Source: Marsupella aquatica
Lineage: Eukaryota; Marchantiophyta
Length of the DNA: 64,000 nt
Assembly (NCBI GenBank): GCA_973895155.1
Contig: OZ316898.1
Span: 17,298,001-17,362,000, forward strand
Direction: 5' to 3'
Shown: positions 55,902-64,000 of the stretch, one piece after another
Position numbering within the stretch: position 1 is the first letter of the stretch
Layout: each line of letters opens with the position of its first letter
Made by a program: the position numbers and the translations under genes
The notes under the pieces: model-generated
The model's input: only the letters and a program-made list of their open reading frames with translations
Told to the model about the DNA's origin: nothing
The model's database searches: none

Positions 55902-57515
55902 TGATGCTGCCACAAACACACAGCAAATACACAACCGAAATACCTCCACCCAAAAAGTCACCAAAAAATGAAAGTTGGTGAAAGTGGAAATGGAATGCAC
56001 CGCCGCATAGCCTGCAAGGTACACTGCCACTATCTGAAAATGATTCGGCGAAAAACTTCCAGCGAAAACTATTCAACCTGGACCGGAGGGGGGTCAAAAT
56101 GGCCGTTTTTACCCCCGTTGGGTATCTTGAGTCCTGAAAATTTTTTGCAACAGCAACGCTTGAATCAAATTTACTAGCCCGTGCTCAACTCCCTTGAGTA
56201 TCCCCTGCAAAGTCTTGCGAAAAAATTCTGCCTCGACGACCGCCAAATTTGAAAATTTCGGCCAAAAATAAGCTCTCTGGAAAAGTATCTTTTCCAAGGA
56301 ATCAAAGTACAGTCAAAATGTACAGCAGAAAGAACATGGAGCTGACACCTGTCCAATCACGGAAAGAAAGGAAGAACGGCGAAAGAAAGTCCCTTGTATT
56401 TAAACAAGTGACAAAAAGAGCCCAGTGCAACGATCGCCCCTCCAGGCCTCCGAATTCTTTTGCAAATAATACGCCCCTTGTGCATAGGGTCATGCGCCAG
56501 CCCTGGATCTCCTACTCCCACTCAAAACTACATAGGGCTACGAGCCCTCGTGGCTCATCCCCTTGTCAACAATTAGTACCAAGTACAGGGTGCACATCCC
56601 TGTATTTACAGTCCCCTCTTAAGTGCCTTGGGCCTCATACAAGGTCTCCTCACACACTTGGGACTAGCAATAATGGCTCCCCCAAACAAATGGGAAGTGT
56701 ACCTACACCTTTTCTCCCTTCAAAAAACCACATAAGGCTTCTGCTCCCTTGTACTTATAAATGCTCACCCTACTCTGTACTTCATGGTACAGAATGTACC
56801 TGAAACTCTTCACCTTCTCCTCTTAAACCACAGCTACCAGTATAAAAGGGCCCGTGGTCTGCCCGGCTTAGCATTCTTTGTTGCCTGGATGTATAGTGAT
56901 CCCGGGTGAATAGTTCTGCGGCCCGGCAAGTGATCCGCATTCCTCTCCAACCCGGCAAGTGATCCTCATTCCTCTCCAACGCTGCCTCCAACGCTCACTC
57001 TGTGCTGCAGTGTTCTTTGTCGCACATCAGGACTGTAGAATCTCCATAGCTGCAACTTTCACGTTCAGTCACCATTCCTCGCATTGCCTGTCACCCAAAA
57101 AATCCAGGACCTTTGTTTCTACACAATTCCACAAGCTGTCGACGATGAGCTACTCGATCCTAGAAAAGATGTTGCCTTCCTTTGATTAGTAGGTGAGTCG
57201 ATCGACCATGAGCTACATGAGCTACTCCAATTTGGCAACATGAGCACCGACACTGCATCTTCGCTTTGTTCTTGGAACATCGGATAGTGTTCAGTGTTTC
57301 AATTAGAGTATTTCAATTAGATTTGATCCAGCCAGGACTACCACTTTGACTTCACAACTATTCTACGCCTTGCTTGCCCAGTTGCCTGTCAGGTGCTTTT
57401 GAGCTGCTTTTCCATTCCCTGTAGTTTCTCCCCTACTTATTTTCGCTTCCGCAGTGCAGCCGATGAAATTCTCGTGTGGGTTGAGATATTTCTAGTTTGC
57501 TTGCAGTTTGAACTT

Positions 57516-58395
57516 TCTTCGTGGGAATTTTGGGCAATGTCTCTTGCTCTGCAGTTTTCGATCCTTCATACGTTCATAAGGACACACACAGTGGTGAGCA
57601 ACTAGTAAGGGGATAACTCGGTGCTGAGGTATAGAAACTCTGTGGCGGGGAAGGGGATCGATGGAAAATCCATTTTCCTTTATACTCCCCACGAGGCTCG
57701 GTCACTCAGGCTTCTTCTCTTCCTTTGACTCTTGGCCATCCAGCTGATCAGAAATTGCGTCATAATTTTTGGTGGAGCTGATTCGGATAGGCGTATCAAT
57801 TTAGGATTCCGAGACCCCATCCTGCCTGGTTGATGTATCTGGAACAGCTTGAACCTGCTTCTATCTTAGTGAAGCTTGCTTGAACCTCCGGTCAACAGCG
57901 TCCCAAGGGTTTAAAACCAAGATTTAGACTATTGTTCATTCCCAGAGCTTTTTGTTGAGCTTCACTGAGCACCGAGTCATAAATTAATACCAAATGTTGT
58001 AAATCCAAGTGCATCAATTGCTACCTGTGCGTCAGTTCATTCAGTTTGGTTTGACGTCAAACAGCTCGTTTGTCGTCTCACAACCTTCGGGCTGCGCATT
58101 CGCTTCTAAGTTTGAGCCCTCTCCACAATGACGACCTTGGACGGGATACTCTGCTCTTCTCCCGCGACCTCACGCCTCTCCATAACTCTGCTCGACAATT
58201 AACACTGAGAATTTCATGCTGCTTTGAATCTTTCCAATTATGCCAATCCTCTACAACTGCTTGAAAACAAGAAGAGGCTGCACGAAGAGAATCATCGCCG
58301 CGGCAATTTTCACTGAGCAGGGAGCTCCTTCATGGGAATTTTGGGCAATGTCTCTTGCTCTCACAAGTGTATGTCCTTATGAACGTATGAAGGAG
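57516..58395. repeat. Repeat pair with a local inversion
   Basis: 'gggaattttgggcaatgtct' plus 'cttgctct' occurs at about 57523 and 58334 in the same orientation. The next ~28 bp ('atccttcatacgttcataag' at 57561) appears in reverse complement in the second copy (about 58368-58395). Confidence 0.75.
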
Positions 58396-58494
58396 TAGGA
58401 GGTGGAGCTGGACGTAGAGCAGGGACAACACATGACGAAGCCAGTGTTTACGCCCATCTCTCCCCTCATTTTTTAGTGATTACGTAGCGCGTTG

Positions 58495-58625
58495 TTCAGC
58501 CCTTCCCTGAGCTTTTTCACTCATGCACAGTTCTTCTTGAAAGTTGTTGTCGTTGCACGCCCAGCCCTCCCTTGAGCTTTTCCACTCATACACAGAGTGC
58601 TTCCCGAAAGTTGTCGCCACCTTTT
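58495..58625 (+). repeat. ~65-70 bp diverged tandem duplication
   Basis: 'gagctttttcactcatgcac' and 'gagcttttccactcatacac' are followed by 'cttgaaagttgt' and 'cccgaaagttgt'. Confidence 0.75.
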
Positions 58626-58964
58626 TCTTCCAAATTTCTTTGGATCAATCAATCTTGCTACTCGGATTGGCATCGTTCACTAGAGTCGGCTGCGTTTTAG
58701 TTGAATTGGAACTCGTTCCACTCTCATGGTGTCGTCACCGGGGACTGTCAGTAGCTACATGTGAATTCAATTTCTTTTTGATTCCTTGCGCCGCTTGCTG
58801 AACTGCAGTGTCGACAACATCGTCGTGTCTACCGACAGCAAAATTGGTCTACCGATAGCAAAATTGGTTGGGACATCGAGCCCTCGTTGTTGGATAAAAT
58901 TCTGACTGTACCTTGTCTCCAAATATTTTTTCAAAGGTACAGACTCAATTCGTGACGCCGAGGG

Positions 58965-59105
58965 AGAGGGAAGAGGAGGAGGAAGGATACTTAGGGGGTC
59001 CTTACCTCACAACTATTTCAGTAAGAGGAGGAGGAAGCCAGGATAGTTTGCCTGCCAAGGGAGAGGAGGAGGAAGGCTACTCGGTCCTTACCCTCACGAC
59101 CATTT
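58965..59105 (+). repeat. Purine-rich repeats
   Basis: 'gagaggaggaggaaggctac' and related runs occur three times, each followed by a version of 'tccttacc' and 'catttcag'. Confidence 0.7.
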
Positions 59106-59488
59106 CAGGTTCTCACCCAAGGGTTGGGTGATTCCATTATGGTCCCCCTTTTTTGTACTACCATAGCTTGAGTTCCACTATAGAGAGTATCCTCGTGACC
59201 TATTCTGGTTGAAATGTTTACTTTTTCAGAGTTTTGTGCTTGCAAATTATGGAAGAAGATGGAACCAGGATCGTTGCTTTGGTCATGGCTTGCAATTAAC
59301 ATGTCACAAAAGATTGGCGTTATTGGACAGTTCCTTTCATGAAGCCTTCACAACAATTGATGATAGTTGGCAACAAACATAGGAGTTATGATACTTTGAG
59401 GTAATTGTTTTTACCGTCCATTGTTGTTATGTCATTCCACTCCTTGACTTTGACTAACATCTACCTTCTTCATGACAGTCCGCGAAGA

Positions 59489-59883
59489 ATGGCCAACAAG
59501 CCGAGGACCAAGGTTAGATTGAATGAATGCGATGATGGGTCTTTTGTATTGCTTTGGCACAATGCCCAAGCTGAACACGAGGCTCCTCCCATCCAACGTA
59601 GGAAAACTTAGACGAGATCCGATCTGATTTCCCTGAGTTTTGTCGTGTCGTCACACAATATCACAATGCACTCAATCCTGTTGTACCTTTGGAACAAATA
59701 TTGATTTGTGCTGCATATAGTTATGTGGATAGTGTGATGAAGCGGAAACGCTACCAAGTGTACACGCACTTGGCTTGGGTATGTGGTTATGCAGAGCGAA
59801 CAAAGTTCCCAGATGCAGTGGAAGCGGTCATCAAAGCAACATGGCATGACCCACATGAGGAATTTGTAGGATTTTGTCCATAG
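59489..59883 (+). pseudogene. Small unknown protein, paralogue 1, frameshifted
   Basis: Read from ATG at 59489 (MANKPRTKVRLNECDDGSFV) through LLWHNAQAEHEAPPIQRRK. Near 59605 the frame must shift by one base, after which it stays open as LDEIRSDFPEFCRVV, LEQILICAAYSYVDSVMKR and VEAVIKATWHDPHEEFVGF to UAG at 59881-59883. The product would be about 130 aa. It matches the copy at 60480-60845 in order and spacing: a [GS][FL]xxL[TL]W start, a [DE]I.. F..FC motif, CAA[YW]S.V[DE] and [VI]I[KH]ATW before the stop. 'catgacag' at 59473-59480 could be a splice acceptor. I do not recognise the family. Confidence 0.5.
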
Positions 59884-59932
59884 TAGTCTATCATATTGTA
59901 ATGTCCTTTGCATACTTATAATCTAAATAAAT

Positions 59933-60000
59933 CCCTTCTTTGGGATTGAACTCTCGTGGTCGGCAGCACAAGGGGTTCAAATCCCCTTGGGAGTAATTTG
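59933..60000 (+). repeat. tRNA-like repeat, copy 1
   Basis: AGGGG-TTCAAAT-CCCCT at 59971-59987 has the exact 5-bp stem and 7-nt loop of a tRNA T-arm and fits a Pol III B box. It is followed by 'tgggagtaatt', as in the copy at 61.09 kb. No anticodon arm or acceptor pairing could be made, so it is not a functional tRNA; a tRNA-derived SINE is possible. Confidence 0.4.
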
Positions 60001-60479
60001 CTCACACAGTGATAAGAAAACCCACCTCTTTGGGTCCCTAGACTGTGTAATAAGTTATTCCATGCCAAAAGTATGGGCTGAGTATGGGCCAAGTTGAGCC
60101 AAGGATTCTGTATGCCCCAAATATGGGTCAAGTCCCAAGTATGGGTCAAGTGAGAACCAAGGCCTGTGTAAGGGCAGGATTGGTCACTATTGCTTCTAAA
60201 CATAGCATGTCCTCAATCTTACCCCAGAGTGGCAATGAAAGTATTCTCACACCAAAGTTTTTTCATTCTATGTATGCATATGTTTTAGTCTTCCTTGTAC
60301 TTAGCTTGGTTTCCAACCTAACCTTCTTCTTTTCGGGCAACATGAATTATCTAAGGTTCATTTCATCTTTTCTTTGTCAATTCTTCTTCATGATATTTTG
60401 CTTCATCAATTACCTATCCATTGTTTTCATTATTTGTTACCAATTGCATCTGTTTTTGGTGGCATACCATGTGTAGGGA

Positions 60480-60845
60480 GAATCCGAATAGACCCGCAGA
60501 GATGGTATCCTACGGTGGGGGATTGTATCGCTTAACATGGCCGGTCACTCCACCGCAGAAAAGGAGGGCTCTTCTTTTGAGGCATGATGATATTGTTGCA
60601 AAGTTCTCAGCATTTTGTGAGGCCATTGACAACAACCTTGTTGAACTGTTGCTCTTCATTCTCCATTGCATGCTGAAGTCTTCCACATGTGTGCGGCGTG
60701 GTCTGATGTTGAGGCCATTCCTTCTCGTCAATGTCATGTTGTTTCTGAGAAATTGGCATCTGTTGCCAAATTCTTGGAAACGACAGCCCTTCTAGGGAAT
60801 CTTACATCTGTCATACATGCCACCTGGAAGACACTTGGCGAGTAG
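60480..60845 (+). pseudogene. Small unknown protein, paralogue 2, frameshifted
   Basis: The frame from about 60480 reads NPNRPAEMVSYGGGLYRLTW, then RRALLLRHDDIVAKFSAFCE, then shifts frame near 60650. It continues PLHAEVFHMCAAWSDVEAIP, VVSEKLASVAKFLETTALL and SVIHATWKTLGE to UAG at 60843-60845. The motif order equals that of 59489-59883, about 1 kb upstream on the same strand. 'catgtgtag' before 60479 could be a splice acceptor. Neither copy is intact. Confidence 0.5.
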
Positions 60846-61039
60846 CATGGTTGATACTTTGTTCTTCATATTTTTGGAGTTGGGTTTGTACTTGGTTGTT
60901 TTATGTGTTTTTAACTTTTTGCTTCTCTTTTCTTCTCTTTTCATTTATCTCTAAAGTTCTTCAGCGTTCCTTAACTTTGTCAAGTATAGTGTTCATGAGG
61001 GTTATTTGTTATAGCATATTTATATGTTTTTGGCATGTG

Positions 61040-61115
61040 CCTCCTTCCTTATCCTTAGGGTTGGAACTCCTGTTGGATGGCAAAAAAAGGGGTTCAAACC
61101 CCCTTGGGAGTAATT
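61040..61115 (+). repeat. tRNA-like repeat, copy 2
   Basis: AGGGG-TTCAAAC-CCCCT followed by 'tgggagtaatt' repeats the arrangement at 59971-60000. The upstream 'ttggaactcctgttggatgg' aligns loosely with 'ttgaactctcgtggtcgg' of copy 1. Confidence 0.4.
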
Positions 61116-61479
61116 GTATACTCAATTGTGGATTGTACCTATGTTGTGAGTATTCTGTTGGGAAACTATTTAGATATGAACTTTTCTCATCCATTTTAGT
61201 TTGGCAGTACAGCCCCATTATCCCAACAAAAATCTTGTCTAGGAAATGGTTGGTTAGAACTCCAAACTTGGATACACACATTCAAAGCATAGTCCGTGTT
61301 ATCATAATAAAATTTTGTGTTTTATTTCTCCATAGAAGATTTATGTCATTTATCAAACAATTGTGTGTACGAGTTGAGGGTTTAGCAAATTTAAGGTTTA
61401 CAAATTAATATTTTATCATGTACCATAGTTTTATTTTATTGGACAAAATTTATATCTTCAAAAAATTTGGAATCAAATA

Positions 61480-62935
61480 ACAATTAATTCGTGGACCCCC
61501 ATGTTCATCCAAGGAATGTGTGCATGATGAAATGAAATCAATTTTCAGCAAGGCAGTGACTGACAGTTTTGAGTCTCCCAATGGTGTTGGTGTGTACTTG
61601 TATAAAAGAAAACGCTCAAAAGATAGAGGAGATTTATCAAACAAAAGGTTGAATGTGGAGGAATTAAGTTTTTTGACGGTTTTTGCTTACACATTATTGG
61701 AGAAATTGTGTTTTTACCATTCTTGATTGATAATTTGTGAGTTACATTGAACATTACCGCCACAAGACAGACTGGAGGACAACACTCAGCTGTTGGCAAA
61801 GAGCGCTTGTTGATTCGGTGGGAAGAACACATAAAATGAACGAGCCATCACTTCACACGAAGGATTTGTAGTTTTTTTATTTAAGAAAACTATGGTGTGA
61901 GGGGGAGACCAACAATTGTTTCTTTGACATAAAGGTTGCATTTGGCGTCAACCTGTCTTCACAGTGAGCTTCAGTTGAAGACTAGAGGGATGCAAACAAT
62001 TCAAGTCAGGAAACAAGCATTGTGGACAAGCCATGACGATGTGATCAAAGAATCAATTTGCAACGGCTAAGTTTTTGACAATGACGAGATTGTGATATCT
62101 CTTAATCGAGAAAGGGTTTCCAATGAGCCTCAGATTGACAAATTTTGTAAAGTTCTAAATGAGTTTTTGAATTTCTTTGCCTTTCCAATGAGTGTGAGTA
62201 TAAGAAATTTTGATCATGAGTTCATGAATTCTTTTCGCTTTCCAACATTGAGTTCAACATTGTCAAATTTTGTCACGATACTAGAGAGATCATGAGGTTT
62301 TCAATCTCTAATGTGTGACATTGAGACTATTTGTCAAGAATTAGAGAGATCATGAGTATATGAAATTCTCTAGCTTTCCAATGAACCTAACATTGATAGA
62401 TTTTGTCAAGTACTAAGGAGATGATGAGTTTTTTATTTTACTCTAGCTTTCCAATGAGAGGTCTAAGTATGTTTCTAAATCTTGATCTTGAGTTTTCCAA
62501 TGAATCAAACATTGACAAATTTTATCAAGTATTAAGGAGATTGATTATTTAGTTTTACAATGTGAAGCCAAAGGGGTTTTAACTATGTACATTTCTATCA
62601 ATTGGTTTTTTCAAACTTGCAAACAATTAAAAAATACAAGCATTTTGATATAAAACACTTATACATCTTTGACAAACATCATAATGGTAACTTTATTTTA
62701 CTAAATGACATCTCTTCCTTTGTATTTTAGTTTTTTTACATTTAATATTTACGGCATGGCGCCCCAAAAATTACATTACTTTTGCCACAAACAGGAATGT
62801 GCATGTTTGTCATTGTTAAAAGTAGGATCATTCCTGTTTGTGGCTGGTTGTGATGATGTGGAGCAACCTCGTGGCAGAGAATTTGCAAGAGACTTCTCAT
62901 GGGGGTCCGTAAACAAATCGTGGGAAGGGTAAAAC
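61480..62935 (+). repeat. R1 repeat family, copy C (full length)
   Basis: Aligns along its length with 3880-5335 from 'ttaattcgtggaccccc' to 'ctcatgggggtccgtaa', including the middle part missing from copy A. The ~60-codon frame open in copies A and B is broken here by small deletions. Confidence 0.75.
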
Positions 62936-63104
62936 CTTTTTTCATATTATGAGACAAAAGTTGCATAATTAGTGTATTACAATGCTCTACATGCTAAATA
63001 CTAAAAACTCCATGTGCCCCCTACAACATAATGGAAGTAAAACGTCTCCAGGTCTTACTTGGATGTCTTCAAAGAAACAACCCTCTGGATTTATAACATA
63101 CAAT

Positions 63105-63400
63105 CTCGGGGGTTTCACTTCCACAAAAATGGCATATCACGTGCGACGAAGGATAGGGTCATTTTATTGGTTGTAAGGGAAGACTTAAGAATTTTTGTAG
63201 AAAAACAATAGGGTCTTTGAAATTCAATTTTGAGACTTATAAGAACATTAGGGCCTTTTAATCCAATTTTTGGAATATTCCAAGAATATTCCAACTTTAT
63301 AGGGGTTAAAAAATATTATTGTTTTCTTACATTTTAGGGGGTCCAAGGCCTAAAAACATCGCAGGTGATGGGGAGGTCCCCATGTAGTGAGACCCCCGAG
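63105..63400. mobile_element. 296-bp inverted-repeat element (MITE), copy 2
   Basis: Terminal inverted repeats CTCGGGGGTTTCACT and CTCGGGGGTCTCACT (other end) are flanked by a perfect 8-bp duplication CATACAAT (63097-63104 and 63401-63408). It has the same length as copy 1 at 52013-52308 and matches it throughout in inverted orientation. Confidence 0.93.
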
Positions 63401-63563
63401 CATACAATCAATTAATGAAACAATTAGACCACTTGTCAACATAAATAAAAACTAAGGTATCTAGTCATTTAACCCACCCTCAATGCAATGTCGCTAAACA
63501 AAAACAAATGTTATTTTAAGGTCCAAATATAATTACCTCATGTATGTTGGTTTAGGTCTAAGG

Positions 63564-63640
63564 CTCGGGGGTCTCACTGTATGGAGGACCCCCCCATCAC
63601 CTGCGACGTTTTCATGCCTAGACCCCCATACTTATTAAGT
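63564..63640. repeat. 296-bp element family, third copy, one end only
   Basis: 'ctcgggggtctcactgtatg' followed by 'cacctgcgacgttttcatgc' matches the end of copy 1 (52013 onward). After about 63640 the match fades and the other end was not found before the window edge. Confidence 0.65.
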
Positions 63641-64000
63641 TGAAATTTTTTTTTCCTCCCCCTTTCTTTCTTCTAAGAGTCTAAAATCCAATTTGTATTG
63701 CCCCTATAATTTGTGAAGTAAAGTGTCACATATCAATAAAAAATGCCTAGAAAGAAAAGATAAGTCTATGCCAGTACCTTGTGAAGTCGTATGTCAAACA
63801 TGGCACGCCCTGCAACAGCACGCCCTGCAACAGTTCTTGCACCTTTTTCGACCTCAAACTTTCATCATTTCAATGCATCATTTATATTGTGTACCTAAAG
63901 GTCATCCCAATATTGTGTACATAAGTGGGATGGGCTTTAAGGTCACAACATGAATAATCAATTCCATCAACAATCAATTTGAAACCAATCACATACTCCA
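63641..64000. other. Window end, no gene recognised
   Basis: AT-rich sequence with a short duplication ('cacgccctgcaaca' twice near 63803-63831) and a 76-codon frame without family features. Confidence 0.4.

Larger units (their letters stand above)
49640..56400 (-). mobile_element. Ty1/copia retrotransposon, decayed and interrupted
   Basis: In sense (minus strand): leader, gag (55901-55341), zinc knuckle, protease and integrase (55340-53727), RT (53720-52625), RNase H (50861-50065), polypurine tract and 3' LTR (49997 to about 49640). The integrase-before-RT order is diagnostic of Ty1/copia, and the LTR start TGTTAGGAATTGACTC after AAGGTGGAGAT is typical of plant Copia elements. RT and RNase H are separated by a ~1.77 kb insert. 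No 5' LTR or tRNA-Met primer site was found above 55901, so the 5' end is lost or too diverged; the upper limit is approximate. Confidence 0.9.
56401..59480. other. Region without recognised genes
   Basis: A 184-codon frame at 56249-56803 starts inside the Copia leader and has no recognisable motif. The rest has short direct repeats, listed separately, and no coding content I can support. Confidence 0.4.

Noticed and set aside
56249-56803. 184-codon plus-strand frame as a gene
   Set aside because: It starts inside the Copia leader in antisense and has no recognisable motif.

Overview
This window is nuclear DNA of a land plant. Three genes with plant-specific families and GT-AG introns sit in a matrix of decayed LTR retrotransposons, solo LTRs, small inverted-repeat elements and many short tandem duplications. 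The large introns full of repeats and the diverged sequences of otherwise conserved plant genes fit a repeat-rich genome, possibly a non-seed plant such as a lycophyte or fern. That lineage call is inference and weak.

Layout. 1-5.3 kb is repeats, with two inverted copies of a ~1.45 kb family (a third copy lies at 61.5-62.9 kb). 5.6-13.6 kb is a nested transposon stack: a ~69 bp tandem array is split by an LTR (family 'LTR-A'), which is itself split by a Ty3/gypsy element on the minus strand with perfect 5-bp target duplications. That element has a broken pol, a 290-bp stump of 5' LTR, and a ~4.3 kb 3' LTR holding an intact 604-codon reading frame. 14-30 kb is mostly gene-free repeats, including a solo LTR-A at 25.2 kb. 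30.3-39.5 kb is an eight-exon plastid anion transporter gene of the PHT4/ANTR family (plus strand). 42.5-47.9 kb holds two minus-strand genes 314 bp apart: a GEM-like GRAM-domain gene with a nonsense codon in its last exon, and an intact five-exon CRM-domain (CRS2-associated-factor-like) organellar splicing factor gene. 49.6-56.4 kb is a decayed Ty1/copia element (minus strand), interrupted by a GC-rich insert that itself carries a 296-bp inverted-repeat element. 56.4-64 kb has a tandem pair of frameshifted small paralogous genes, tRNA-like repeats, the third copy of the 1.45 kb repeat, and a second full copy of the 296-bp element.

The three genes act independently: one predicted chloroplast-envelope transporter, one predicted membrane/lipid-binding GRAM protein and one predicted organelle intron-splicing factor. 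Exon junctions were worked out by hand from splice sites, reading phase and family resemblance; all three models keep frame across every junction. I see no rRNA gene, no complete tRNA gene and no CRISPR array. The least explained items are the 604-codon frame inside an LTR, the small paralogous gene pair at 59.5-60.8 kb, and the 296-bp element family with 8-bp target duplications.
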